From contig JAPKFY010000008.1 in assembly GCA_026646335.1 (NCBI GenBank), positions 1-51,109 on the forward strand: a DNA stretch of 51,109 nt. Reading direction: 5' to 3'. Shown here piece after piece: positions 30,191 through 39,050 of the stretch. Below the pieces are notes generated by a model, which worked only from the letters and a program-made list of their open reading frames with translations, did no database searches and was not told the origin of the DNA. Source of the stretch: Aequorivita sp. (lineage in GTDB: Bacteria; Bacteroidota; Bacteroidia; Flavobacteriales; Flavobacteriaceae). The position numbers were made by a program, and so were the translations under genes. Positions within the stretch are counted from its first letter, which is position 1. The number at the start of each line of letters is the position of its first letter.

Positions 30191-30853
30191 CTACGAGACA
30201 AAAGTTTTGTAAAGGATAATATAGGGTGCGATTTCAAGTGCGCAAAGATACAAAATAAAATAGAAGAAATTGCTGATTATTAATTTTCCGTTTTTCTTAT
30301 AACTGTACAGCAATGCAATAGAGTTTAGCGCAAGGGCAAAGCCACCAAAAATGAGAAGTGCGTTTGCGGTTGGCGGGTAAATGTAGAGAAAAAAAAGATT
30401 GGCAATGAAAAACAATATGCCCAGAAAATTGCGATAGCTCAACTTTTGATATAGATAATTGTTGATAAGCACATCCAGGGAAAATATATTTCCGACAATT
30501 TTTTCCAAAGAAAATCTTATAAGTACAAAAACACTGTAAGCAGTGCAAATTTGAAGGAATAGCCATTCGTTTTTTTGAACTTCGGAAGGATTGAAAACCT
30601 TAAATAACAAAAAAATAAAAATCGAAACACATATTATTTGTACAACGAAAAGCATCATATTGAAAGGATGGTTCAGTTGGTCATTTTTGCCGTGAACGAA
30701 AAAATACTGATTGGTTATGGGCAGCAACGAAAACTCGTGAAATCTTTTTGGGTAAAAATATTTGGAGAGGGCGAAAAGAACAAAGCAGGCCACCAACAAA
30801 TAAGTGGCCCAATCGGTTGATGTGATAAGTCTTTCGCTGAAATCCACCTTCAA
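30191..30853 (-). CDS. DUF4271 membrane protein
   Basis: The 220-residue protein has about six to seven transmembrane helices and the family layout, including ITNQYFFVHGKNDQLNHPFN in the first loop. Function is unknown. It lies 29 bases upstream of the hemD-like gene on the same strand and is likely co-transcribed, as is common in flavobacteria. Confidence 0.85.
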   Translation of the reverse strand: MKVDFSERLITSTDWATYLLVACFVLFALSKYFYPKRFHEFSLLPITNQYFFVHGKNDQLNHPFNMMLFVVQIICVSIFIFLLFKVFNPSEVQKNEWLFLQICTAYSVFVLIRFSLEKIVGNIFSLDVLINNYLYQKLSYRNFLGILFFIANLFFLYIYPPTANALLIFGGFALALNSIALLYSYKKNGKLIISNFFYFILYLCALEIAPYIILYKTFVS

Positions 30854-30939
30854 TATTTTTGGTAAAGGTACAGTAAAATAAATTTCCTTTTTGGGGCATC
30901 AATTAGATTTCACTTCACATTTATTTATTCAAAAAAGGG

Positions 30940-30947
30940 TACATTTG
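30940..30947 (+). promoter_or_regulatory. Putative -7 element (TACATTTG) for the mannosyltransferase gene
   Basis: An exact TAnnTTTG ends 15 bases before the start at 30963. Confidence 0.5.
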
Positions 30948-30962
30948 CGCTAAAATTGCAGT

Positions 30963-31712
30963 ATGTCCAAGGCGGTAGTGGTGGTGCCAACCTACAATGA
31001 AATTGAAAATATAGAGCGGCTGTTGCGCACTGTTTTTTCGTTGCAGCGCGAATTTCACATTTTGGTTGTGGATGACAATTCCCCAGACGGTACAGCGCAG
31101 GTTGTTGAAGCAAATCTCAAAATATATCCCGACAGATTATTTATTCTCAAACGCACTGAAAAGAAGGGGTTGGGCTCTGCCTATATAGCAGGTTTCAAAT
31201 GGGCTTTGGAAAATGGATACGATTATATATTTGAAATGGACGCCGATTTTTCACATAATCCCAATGACTTGATTCGGCTATTCAATGCTTGCCATAAAGA
31301 TGGCAATGATATGGCTATTGGCTCACGATATGTGAAAGGCGTAAATGTAGTAAACTGGCCAATGAGCCGAGTTTTAATGTCTTGGTTGGCATCAAAATAT
31401 GTGCGCCTTGTGATGCGGATGGATATTTATGACACTACGGCCGGATTTATATGTTACAAAAGAAAAGTGCTACAGAGAATAAACTTGGACAATATTCGTT
31501 TTGTGGGCTACGCCTTTCAGATTGAAATGAAATTCAAAACCTATATCAGCAAATTCAAGATAAAAGAAGTGCCTGTTATTTTCACGGATCGCACAAAAGG
31601 CGAGTCCAAAATGAGTTCTGGCATTATTTCTGAAGCTATTTTTGGGGTGATTGCAATGAAATTTAAAAGTGTGTTTAACAGAAAAAAATTTAATGAAGCA
31701 TCTTTTCATTAA
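30963..31712 (+). CDS. Polyprenol monophosphomannose synthase-like GT2 glycosyltransferase
   Basis: The 249-residue GT-A enzyme has VVVPTYNEIENIERLL at the N-terminus, DDNSPDGT for nucleotide-sugar binding and the catalytic-metal motif EMDADFSHNP near residue 93. This is the dolichol/polyprenol-phosphate mannose synthase type without a C-terminal membrane domain. It would transfer mannose from GDP-mannose to a polyprenyl phosphate for cell-surface glycan or protein glycosylation. It heads a run with dihydroorotase and a DUF4296 lipoprotein. Confidence 0.88.
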   Translation: MSKAVVVVPTYNEIENIERLLRTVFSLQREFHILVVDDNSPDGTAQVVEANLKIYPDRLFILKRTEKKGLGSAYIAGFKWALENGYDYIFEMDADFSHNPNDLIRLFNACHKDGNDMAIGSRYVKGVNVVNWPMSRVLMSWLASKYVRLVMRMDIYDTTAGFICYKRKVLQRINLDNIRFVGYAFQIEMKFKTYISKFKIKEVPVIFTDRTKGESKMSSGIISEAIFGVIAMKFKSVFNRKKFNEASFH

Positions 31713-31779
31713 ATCTTAATATAGTGGAATATTGAAAGAAGATGTTCCATTTGTCCTAAAAAAAGAATATTATCCATAA

Positions 31780-33120
31780 ATGAAATCAATTTTAATTAAG
31801 AATGCAAATATTGTAAATGAAGGCGAAATCGTAAAAGGCGATGTACTTGTTCAGGATGGACGTATAGCGGAAATTTCTGAAACTATAAGCGCAAAATCTT
31901 CCGATACAAAAGTAATTGACGCTGATGGAAGCTATTTGCTGCCAGGGATGATTGACGACCAAGTGCATTTTCGTGAACCGGGACTGACGCACAAAGCCAA
32001 CATTGAAACCGAATCAAAAGCTGCGGTGGCGGGAGGAATCACTTCTTTCATTGAAATGCCTAACACGGTTCCGCAGGCTACAACTATTGAATTGCTTGAA
32101 GAGAAATTCGATATCGCTTCAAAAACTTCTTGGGCCAATTATTCCTTTATGTTCGGTGGAACCAATGATAATTTGGACGAAATTTTGAAAGTTGATCCGC
32201 AGAAAGTAGCTGGGTTGAAACTCTTTTTGGGCTCCTCCACGGGCAATATGTTGGTAGATGATCCAAAAATTTTAGAAGAAATCTTCAGCAAAACCAATCT
32301 GCTCATTTCCGCCCATTGCGAAGATGAAACAACCATAAAACAAAATCTTGAAAAGTATAAAGCGGAATATGGCGAAGATATTCCAATGGAACTTCACCCA
32401 AAAATCCGCAGCGTGGAAGCCTGTTATATTTCCTCTTCAAAAGCTATAAAACTCGCTGAAAAAACTGGGGCGCGCCTTCATGTTTTTCATCTTTCCACAG
32501 AAAAGGAAACGCATCTTTTCAGCAATAAAAAACCGCTTTCCGAAAAGAAAATCACAGCTGAGGTTTGCATTCACCATTTGTGGTTTACGGATGAAGACTA
32601 CAAAACCAAAGGCACCAAAATAAAATGGAACCCGGCCGTGAAAACTGAAAAGGACAGGGATGGATTGCTAAAAGCACTGCTGGACGATAGAATTGACGTG
32701 ATTGCCACAGACCATGCGCCACACACTTTAGAAGAAAAAAACAATAAATATCTAAATGCTCCATCGGGCGGACCCTTAGTGCAGCACGCTTTGGTGGCAC
32801 TTTTGGAAATGTATCACAAAGGAAAAATTTCTTTGGAAAAAATTGTGGAAAAAACGGCACATAACCCTGCGATTCTGTTTCAAATAAAAGAACGCGGTTT
32901 TATCCGAGAAGGCTTTAAAGCAGACTTGGTTTTGGTCGATCTCAATTCACCTTGGACCGTTAAAAAGGAAAACCTGCTCTATAAATGCGGGTGGTCGCCT
33001 TTTGAAGGTGCAATTTTTAAATCACGGGTTACGCATACTTTTGTGAACGGTATTGTGGTTTATGAAAATTCAAAATTCCCCAACAAGAGCAATCCGGAAA
33101 GACTTACCTTTAACAGATAA
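31780..33120 (+). CDS. pyrC: Dihydroorotase (class I)
   Basis: The 446-residue amidohydrolase interconverts carbamoyl-aspartate and dihydroorotate in pyrimidine synthesis. Metal ligands are visible in MIDDQVHFREPG (the DxH box, here DQVH), SAHCED, HVFHLST and VIATDHAPHT. Length and motifs fit class I dihydroorotases rather than allantoinase, though the two are related. Its last base is the first base of the next start codon (TAATG). Confidence 0.92.
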   Translation: MKSILIKNANIVNEGEIVKGDVLVQDGRIAEISETISAKSSDTKVIDADGSYLLPGMIDDQVHFREPGLTHKANIETESKAAVAGGITSFIEMPNTVPQATTIELLEEKFDIASKTSWANYSFMFGGTNDNLDEILKVDPQKVAGLKLFLGSSTGNMLVDDPKILEEIFSKTNLLISAHCEDETTIKQNLEKYKAEYGEDIPMELHPKIRSVEACYISSSKAIKLAEKTGARLHVFHLSTEKETHLFSNKKPLSEKKITAEVCIHHLWFTDEDYKTKGTKIKWNPAVKTEKDRDGLLKALLDDRIDVIATDHAPHTLEEKNNKYLNAPSGGPLVQHALVALLEMYHKGKISLEKIVEKTAHNPAILFQIKERGFIREGFKADLVLVDLNSPWTVKKENLLYKCGWSPFEGAIFKSRVTHTFVNGIVVYENSKFPNKSNPERLTFNR

Positions 33121-33551
33121 TGAAGCAATCGATAGTTTTTATAATATTCGCTTTAAGTCTCTTTGGCTGTCAGGAGGTAAACCAACCTGAAAAGCCCAAA
33201 AACCTTATAGCCAAAGATAAAATGATCGATATACTTACGGAAACCTATTTGGATAATGCCGCAAGAAGTGTGGACAATAGGTCAATTATTTCAAAAGGCA
33301 TCAAAATGGATTCCATGGTCTATAAAAATTTTGGGATAGATAGTTTGCAGTTCGCAAAAAGCAATGCGTTTTATGCTGCTGATGTGAACACCTATATGGA
33401 AATTGTTCGAGAGGTTGAAACTAGACTTACCGCAATGCAGCAAAAAATGGACAGTATTTGGGAAAAGGAGTGGGTCCGAAAAGATAGTATCAAGCGCTCA
33501 TTGAAGGAGAATAAAACGGAAACAGAGCCTGTAAAAGACAGTTTAATTTGA
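33120..33551 (+). CDS. DUF4296 lipoprotein
   Basis: The 143-residue protein has a lipoprotein signal (lipobox LFGC, Cys17) and the DUF4296 region (about 25-110, LIAKDKMIDILTETYLDNAA), then a charged helical tail. Function is unknown. It is translationally coupled to dihydroorotase, a conserved arrangement in flavobacteria. Its 3' end overlaps the convergent epimerase gene by nine bases. Confidence 0.85.
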   Translation: MKQSIVFIIFALSLFGCQEVNQPEKPKNLIAKDKMIDILTETYLDNAARSVDNRSIISKGIKMDSMVYKNFGIDSLQFAKSNAFYAADVNTYMEIVREVETRLTAMQQKMDSIWEKEWVRKDSIKRSLKENKTETEPVKDSLI

Positions 33552-34553
33552 TGCTTTCCCACTTTCTTTTGCAATTCTTTCCAGTGTTTCCTGGGTGGAT
33601 GTAAATTGAAAACCAAGTTCGTTTTTTATTTTAGAAGCATCGTAGAGCGATGATGAAAACATGGACCTAACGTTAGTTTTTATAATCCTTCTTTTGGTTC
33701 TGAAAAATTTATTCGACAGCCAATCCAATTTGCTCAGAAAAAGCATAACTCTTTTTGACAGTTTTTTTGTCGGCGGTTTTTTTCCAAATAAAGGGGCTAG
33801 TTTGGAGAGCAGTTTCTTATAAGTAATATTTTCGCTAACCAAAATAAATTGCTCGTTTTTTGTTTCAGAATCCATCAGATTAATCATCACTTTTGCCACA
33901 TCTTGGACATCAACGATGCCCATTGCTCCTGAAGGATAAAATGGAATGCCTTTGGCTGCCAAAGAAATGATGACACTGCTTCCACCACCGTCAGGCGATG
34001 TTCCCAAAATGATACCAGGATTAACGATTACTGCGTCTAAACCTTCCTGTGTGCCACGCCAGACTTCCATCTCGGCGCCGTATTTTGTGATGGTATAGAC
34101 GCTGTTTTTTTTACCGGGATTCCAAGGGGTTTCTTCGGTAATCAATTGATTGTGTAAATTACTTCCCAAAGTGGTGACCGAACTTACATAACAGAGTTTT
34201 TCAATTTTATTCGCCAAGCAGAGGTTCACAATATTTGCCGTACCTTCAATATTTGTTTTTTTGAGTACGTTATATTTTGAAGGGTTGAAAGTTATGAAAG
34301 CTGCACAATGGTAAACTCTTGTAATATTCTCAAAGGCAGCCGTAAGTGCAGGGATTTCTGTAATGTTGGCTTCAGTCCATTCAATTCTATTGAAAAGTGA
34401 ATCCACTTCGGAAGTATAAAGCGCAAAAACCTTCTTTACAGAACCGATGTCAGCATTCTTCCTATGAATTGCGCGCACCCGCTCGTTTTTCTTCAAAAGA
34501 AAACACAACAGATGCGAACCCACCAAACCTGTACCGCCAGTTACTAAAATCAT
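33543..34553 (-). CDS. NAD-dependent epimerase/dehydratase family protein (extended SDR)
   Basis: The 336-residue protein has the extended-SDR nucleotide loop VTGGTGLVGSHLL (4-16) and the catalytic YTITK (Tyr and Lys about 153-157), with SSVTTLG supplying the Ser. The substrate is not evident; such proteins reduce or epimerise nucleotide sugars, or act on sterol-like or flavonoid-like ketones. A TATTTTCG box (34558-34565, minus strand) ends 4 bases before the start, and a pure hexamer array lies 21 bases upstream. Confidence 0.88.
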   Translation of the reverse strand: MILVTGGTGLVGSHLLCFLLKKNERVRAIHRKNADIGSVKKVFALYTSEVDSLFNRIEWTEANITEIPALTAAFENITRVYHCAAFITFNPSKYNVLKKTNIEGTANIVNLCLANKIEKLCYVSSVTTLGSNLHNQLITEETPWNPGKKNSVYTITKYGAEMEVWRGTQEGLDAVIVNPGIILGTSPDGGGSSVIISLAAKGIPFYPSGAMGIVDVQDVAKVMINLMDSETKNEQFILVSENITYKKLLSKLAPLFGKKPPTKKLSKRVMLFLSKLDWLSNKFFRTKRRIIKTNVRSMFSSSLYDASKIKNELGFQFTSTQETLERIAKESGKASN

Positions 34554-34573
34554 AAGGCGAAAATACTCTTTTT

Positions 34574-34609
34574 GAAATCGAAATCGAAATCGAAATCCAA
34601 ATCGAAATT
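34574..34609 (-). repeat. Hexamer tandem repeat (GAAATC, six units)
   Basis: Four exact GAAATC units are followed by CAAATC and GAAATT. The array begins 21 bases upstream of the epimerase start codon and covers the region where the -33 element would lie. The same word makes up the array at 6642-6677. Confidence 0.9.
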
Positions 34610-34704
34610 GACATTCGTGAATATTGATTACTGGGCCCTTCCAAATTACTTAAGACAAACTTCGGCTAAGTATAAATATTGTCCCGAATTCTCGAGATTG
34701 AACC

Positions 34705-34734
34705 TTGAATCTTTAAGAGAGAACCCTATCTTTG
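34705..34734 (+). promoter_or_regulatory. tyrS promoter with -33 (TTG) and -7 (TATCTTTG)
   Basis: TTG at 34705-34707 and an exact TAnnTTTG at 34727-34734 are separated by 19 bases, the expected Bacteroidota spacing. This is the best-formed promoter in the window. It gives a leader of about 45 bases to tyrS. Confidence 0.75.
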
Positions 34735-34783
34735 CATCCTCATACTCCAAAAACTTGACGACGGAGTAAAAATTTTACAAAAA

Positions 34784-36082
34784 ATGGAGCTGAAAAATTT
34801 CGTTGAAGAGCTACAATGGCGCGGCATGATACATGATGTAATGCCCGAAACCGAAACACACCTTATGGAAACCATGCGCGCTGCCTATGTGGGTTTTGAC
34901 CCCACGGCAGATTCATTGCACATTGGTAATTTGGTGCCTATAATGCTTTTGTCATTCTATCAACGCTGTGGTCATAAACCGGTTGCATTGGTTGGTGGTG
35001 CCACGGGAATGATTGGTGATCCTTCTGGGAAAAGTGCCGAACGGAATCTGCTAGATGAAGCTGCTTTGCGCCACAATCAGGAATGTGTGAAAAACCAGCT
35101 TTCACAGTTTTTGGATTTTTCTTCGGGAGCTAAAAACCAAGCCGTGCTTGTTAATAATTACGACTGGATGAAGGAGTTTTCGTTTCTCGATTTCATCAGA
35201 AATGTGGGCAAGCACATTACCGTAAACTATATGATGGCGAAAGATTCCGTCAAGACCAGATTGAGCGGTGAAAGCGCAGACGGACTTTCGTTTACTGAAT
35301 TCACCTATCAATTGATCCAAGGCTACGATTTTCTTCACTTATACAGAAATTTGAATTGCACACTGCAAATGGGCGGCAGTGACCAATGGGGAAATATCAC
35401 CACGGGCACTGAACTTATACGCAGAATTGCTGGCGGAAAAGGCTATGCACTAACTTGTCCGTTGATCACAAAAAGTGACGGCAGCAAGTTTGGAAAAAGT
35501 GAAGGCGGAAATGTTTGGTTGGATGCCAATAGAACTTCACCGTACAAATTTTACCAATATTGGCTAAACACTAGCGATGACGATGCCGAAAAGTATATCA
35601 AGATTTTTACTTTTCTCGATAAGGAAACTATAGAAAGTTTAGTTGCCGAACACAAAGAAGCACCGCATTTGCGATTGCTTCAAAAGCGCTTGGCACAAGA
35701 AGTTACCACGACTGTTCACAGTGCTGAAGAATTTGAAAATGCCGTGAAAGCTTCCGAAATATTGTTTGGAAATTCCACCTCTGAAGATTTGAAAACGCTT
35801 GATGAAAAAACCTTTCTAGATGTTTTTGAAGGCGTGCCGCAAGCAGAAATTTCAAGAGAAGAATTTAAAAACGGACTTGATATTATTGGTGCATTGGCTG
35901 AAAAAACTGGATTTTTGAAATCCAATGGGGAAGCCCGACGTGCTTTGAAGGAAAATTCAATTTCAGTGAACAAAGAAAAAGTTTCCGATGATTTTACCGT
36001 TTCCGAAAACGATTTGATCAATGGGCAATTCGTTTTACTACAACGCGGAAAGAAGAATTATTTTATTATTAAAGTAGTTTAG
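34784..36082 (+). CDS. tyrS: Tyrosyl-tRNA synthetase
   Basis: The 432-residue class I synthetase has the HIGH motif as HIGN ([12 protein letters not shown]), KFGKS ([11 protein letters not shown]) near residue 235, and a C-terminal S4 RNA-binding domain (about 365-430). Length is usual. It has its own promoter and is followed by a strong terminator. Confidence 0.97.
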   Translation: MELKNFVEELQWRGMIHDVMPETETHLMETMRAAYVGFDPTADSLHIGNLVPIMLLSFYQRCGHKPVALVGGATGMIGDPSGKSAERNLLDEAALRHNQECVKNQLSQFLDFSSGAKNQAVLVNNYDWMKEFSFLDFIRNVGKHITVNYMMAKDSVKTRLSGESADGLSFTEFTYQLIQGYDFLHLYRNLNCTLQMGGSDQWGNITTGTELIRRIAGGKGYALTCPLITKSDGSKFGKSEGGNVWLDANRTSPYKFYQYWLNTSDDDAEKYIKIFTFLDKETIESLVAEHKEAPHLRLLQKRLAQEVTTTVHSAEEFENAVKASEILFGNSTSEDLKTLDEKTFLDVFEGVPQAEISREEFKNGLDIIGALAEKTGFLKSNGEARRALKENSISVNKEKVSDDFTVSENDLINGQFVLLQRGKKNYFIIKVV

Positions 36083-36104
36083 TAAATGATGGTTTAAGCA
36101 AATA

Positions 36105-36138
36105 AAAAATCCCCGGCAAAGTCTGCGCGGGGATTTTT
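36105..36138 (+). terminator. Intrinsic terminator after tyrS
   Basis: AAATCCCCG pairs with CGGGGATTT, extended by GCA/TGC beyond a one-base bulge, and runs into TTTTT. Confidence 0.9.
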
Positions 36139-36160
36139 CGATTAACTAACCAACCAAATT

Positions 36161-36208
36161 ATGAAAAATAATCACTTTTTCATGTTTTCTTGGTCGAAGG
36201 ATTTATAA
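36161..36208 (+). other. Possible micro-ORF or relic gene start after tyrS
   Basis: A 15-codon frame (MKNNHFFMFSWSKDL) starts 23 bases after the tyrS terminator, preceded by the A-rich leader ACTAACCAACCAAATT that is usual before exported-protein genes in this group. It could be the remains of a lost gene or chance. No promoter box was found. Confidence 0.2.
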
Positions 36209-36250
36209 TAAACTTACATTTTATTTCAACGGAGAGTGTTAAAAATTTCC

Positions 36251-37237
36251 CTATAAAACCATCAAATTGCAGCCGCGTATATCGCTGTTGTCAAACCGTC
36301 CCAAAACTTCAAAAGTGCCATCAGCAAAAGTTTTTCCCAAGTCTTGGGTTGCAATGAAGGAACAGGAATATAGGTTTGCCAAATCAATCACGTTAATTCC
36401 TCCTGTTTTACCAACTTTATAAGATAGCGCATCTTCGGGATCGCGTGTTAAGACTTTCATCCAGGGTGGGCAGGAAAAAAGGCCATTGCCAACCGAATAT
36501 GCCTGGGAGAGCAGCTCCGTCATTCCATATTCGCTATGGATTTTTTTAACACCAAAACCGTTTTTTAAAATTTGGTGCAGTTCCTCTTTTATCATTTCCT
36601 TTCTTCGGCCTTTCATTCCGCCAGTTTCCATCACTATTGTGTTTTTAAGTTGAAAACCGTTTTTTTCAATAAAATCGAGTAGAGCATAAGAAACACCAAT
36701 AAGTATCGTACTTTGATTGTTTCTATCCAATAAATCCAACTTTTCTATCAGCGCATCCATTTCATATAAATAAAAACCACTGTTTGGATTGTCGCTTTTT
36801 TCAATTAAACTTTCAACCATATAAATCAATGAAGAGCCTTCGCGCTCCAAATAGGAGGGCAGCAGTGCCAAAATAGCAAAGTCTGAAGGTTTGCCATACT
36901 GTCTTTCAAAGGCTTTGAGAAAACTTTTTTCGTATAACTTTAAATCGGCGACATAATGTTTACTGGTTATGCTGCCCGTGGTGCCGCTGCTTGTGAAGAT
37001 TATTTCTTCGGATAGATTTTCAGCGATTATTTTATGGCTTTTGAAAAACTGAATTGGCAGAAAAGGAATGTTGTCAATTGTTTTTACTTCGATAGAATTT
37101 ATGTTTAACAGATTGCAGAAAGTGCGATAAACAGGAACGTTTTCATACTGAAAGCGGAATACTTCCAGCGCAAGACGTTCAAAATCTTCGAGGGTACTGA
37201 TATTAAAAATTTCCTTTTCCAGCATATTTTTCAACAA
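36251..37237 (-). CDS. LuxE/PaaK-like acyl-activating family protein
   Basis: The 328-residue protein belongs to the LuxE-type acyl-protein synthetase group of adenylate-forming enzymes: FTSSGTTGS (about 81-89) is the nucleotide loop, METGGMKGRRKEM and HSEYGMTELLSQAY are further motifs. LuxE activates fatty acids; here no lux or fatty-acid genes lie nearby and the role is open, possibly surface polysaccharide acylation. A TATTTTTG box lies 13 bases upstream of the start. Confidence 0.8.
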   Translation of the reverse strand: MLKNMLEKEIFNISTLEDFERLALEVFRFQYENVPVYRTFCNLLNINSIEVKTIDNIPFLPIQFFKSHKIIAENLSEEIIFTSSGTTGSITSKHYVADLKLYEKSFLKAFERQYGKPSDFAILALLPSYLEREGSSLIYMVESLIEKSDNPNSGFYLYEMDALIEKLDLLDRNNQSTILIGVSYALLDFIEKNGFQLKNTIVMETGGMKGRRKEMIKEELHQILKNGFGVKKIHSEYGMTELLSQAYSVGNGLFSCPPWMKVLTRDPEDALSYKVGKTGGINVIDLANLYSCSFIATQDLGKTFADGTFEVLGRFDNSDIRGCNLMVL

Positions 37238-37250
37238 CGAAATATCATTT

Positions 37251-37258
37251 CAAAAATA
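37251..37258 (-). promoter_or_regulatory. Putative -7 element (TATTTTTG) for the LuxE-like gene
   Basis: On the minus strand this is an exact TAnnTTTG, 13 bases before the start at 37237. Confidence 0.45.
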
Positions 37259-37262
37259 GGTA

Positions 37263-37294
37263 AATAAAAAAGCTCCTGCCGAAACAGGAGCTTT
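37263..37294 (-). terminator. Terminator of the T9SS cargo gene
   Basis: A perfect 10-bp stem (AAAGCTCCTG/CAGGAGCTTT) with a six-base loop is followed on the minus strand by further T residues; an A run on the other side makes it usable both ways. Confidence 0.9.
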
Positions 37295-37316
37295 AAAAAA
37301 AATATTTTATAACGGA

Positions 37317-38144
37317 TTACTTAACAACCAATTTTTTGGTAGTCGAAGATTTTCCTTGCTCGATTTTCAATATGTAAATACCACTGTTTAAAGTTGAAAT
37401 GTCTAATCTTTCGCCATTTAATGTGGTTTTTATAACTTGTTTTCCCAATACATCAAATACTGAAATACTCTTCGTTCCACTTATTTTTGAGTATATATAT
37501 AAATAACCATTTGTAGCAGGGTTAGGAAATATCTTGAACCTATCTATTTGTGATTGGTTAATGCCCAATACGCACGCATTTTCAGCGCGCAATGTTGGTA
37601 GGGTCACACAAAAACTTCCGGCGCCATCACTTTGAATTGATTCCGTTTCCTTGTTTCCATTAAGATCTTCATCATATTGGACGGTTTGGTTTAGTCCTGC
37701 CAATAGCTCAGGATCATCGTCATCGTCGGTTCCGTAAACAATTGCATCAATCAAGTTTACGCTTGTAACGGGCGTTCCATTTGGGAAATTACTGGCACTG
37801 TCTTGATAAATAGCAATAGCATCAGGCCCATTTTGTATGGTGTTGCTGGTTCCAATAGAAATGTCAACTCCGGGTGTTGCACTACTGCCAATGATGAAAA
37901 ATCCCTCTGAATCTGTAACATACCCTGTTAAATCTACAGTTTTGTAGCTTTCGTCGTCTGAACCATTATAAAATACCACAATGTAACCTTCTAATGAGAA
38001 GTTTGGGGAATCGGACAGAATTTCAACAAATTCTGTAACATCGGTTCCAGTTTGATCTACATCCACTTCATTTATGCCTATTTGCGAAAAAGAAACGGTA
38101 CAGAACAATAAGCTTGCAATAAGAGTAATTGTTTTCATAACCAT
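37317..38144 (-). CDS. Secreted lamin-tail-like protein with a T9SS sorting domain
   Basis: The 275-residue protein has a signal peptide (about 1-20, CTVSFSQ), a lamin-tail-type domain (about 21-190, INEVDVDQTGTDVTEFVEI, GYIVVFYNG) and a T9SS type A C-terminal domain (about 200-275, FKIFPNPATNGYLYIYS to KKLVVK). Lamin-tail domains are common in secreted bacterial nucleases, but no nuclease domain is present here. It is likely cell-surface attached or released. A second ATG two codons in is an equally good start. Confidence 0.8.
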   Translation of the reverse strand: MVMKTITLIASLLFCTVSFSQIGINEVDVDQTGTDVTEFVEILSDSPNFSLEGYIVVFYNGSDDESYKTVDLTGYVTDSEGFFIIGSSATPGVDISIGTSNTIQNGPDAIAIYQDSASNFPNGTPVTSVNLIDAIVYGTDDDDDPELLAGLNQTVQYDEDLNGNKETESIQSDGAGSFCVTLPTLRAENACVLGINQSQIDRFKIFPNPATNGYLYIYSKISGTKSISVFDVLGKQVIKTTLNGERLDISTLNSGIYILKIEQGKSSTTKKLVVK

Positions 38145-38330
38145 CTGTTTTTAAGTTATTTAACTAAAGCTATAAAAAAATATTCAATTTAAAAAGACTA
38201 AATACTAATTTATTTTTAAATGTGTTTTACGTCTAAAATTGATGCCAATGGTCGTGACTTTCAATGTTATTAAACGGTTATTATAACATTAACAATAAGC
38301 GTGCTGAATTTTACTGAGGTTAATTAATAG

Positions 38331-38338
38331 TATCTTTG
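38331..38338 (+). promoter_or_regulatory. Putative -7 element (TATCTTTG) for the PhoB-like operon
   Basis: An exact TAnnTTTG lies 27 bases before the response-regulator start at 38366. The rest of the 221-base gap (38145-38365) is AT-rich with no other clear element. Confidence 0.6.
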
Positions 38339-38365
38339 AAGCATTAGAAAAGATTCATTTTTAAT

Positions 38366-39046
38366 ATGAAAAAAGATGACATTATAATTCTACTGGTAGA
38401 TGATGAACCGGATATTCTAGAAATAGTCCGATACAACCTTACCTCTGAAGGCTACTGTGTTGAAATTGCAGAAAACGGTGTTGAGGCCATAGCACAAGCC
38501 AAAAAGATAAGGCCACATCTCATTATTATGGATGTAATGATGCCAAAAATGGACGGTATTGAAGCTTGCCAAAAAATCAGGAATATCCCGGAACTTTCCG
38601 AAACCGTAATTACTTTTTTAACTGCACGCGGGGAGGATTATTCACAAATGGCCGGTTTTGAAGCTGGTGCCGATGATTATATAACAAAACCAATCAAGCC
38701 CAAAATCCTTGTAAGCAAAGTAAAAGCATTGTTGCGCAGGTTTAAAGAAGAAGTTGAAGAAGAAAAAATCAAGCTTGGAAATTTAACCATCAACCTTGAA
38801 GAATACAAAATTCTACTTGGCAAAGAAGAAATTACCCTTCCGCGAAAGGAATTTGAGCTTTTGGCTTTGCTTGCGTCAAAACCTGGAAAAGTCTTTAAAC
38901 GCGAAGAAATTTTGGACAGGATATGGGGCAATGACGTGATTGTAGGTGGCCGTACAATAGATGTCCACATCAGAAAACTCCGTGAAAAAATTGGTGACAA
39001 TAAATTTAAGACAGTAAAGGGCGTTGGCTATAAATTTGTGGTTTAA
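38366..39046 (+). CDS. OmpR/PhoB-type response regulator
   Basis: The 226-residue protein has a receiver domain (about 5-120, with DDEPD at 12-16, phospho-acceptor D in LIIMDVMMPKMDG near 55 and KP near 105) and a C-terminal winged-helix DNA-binding domain (about 130-225, FELLALLASKPGKVFKREE, GRTIDVHIRKLREKIG). It pairs with the kinase that starts four bases later. The system resembles PhoB/PhoR or RprY-type pairs; its signal cannot be read from the sequence. Confidence 0.94.
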   Translation: MKKDDIIILLVDDEPDILEIVRYNLTSEGYCVEIAENGVEAIAQAKKIRPHLIIMDVMMPKMDGIEACQKIRNIPELSETVITFLTARGEDYSQMAGFEAGADDYITKPIKPKILVSKVKALLRRFKEEVEEEKIKLGNLTINLEEYKILLGKEEITLPRKEFELLALLASKPGKVFKREEILDRIWGNDVIVGGRTIDVHIRKLREKIGDNKFKTVKGVGYKFVV

Positions 39047-39050
39047 AAAA

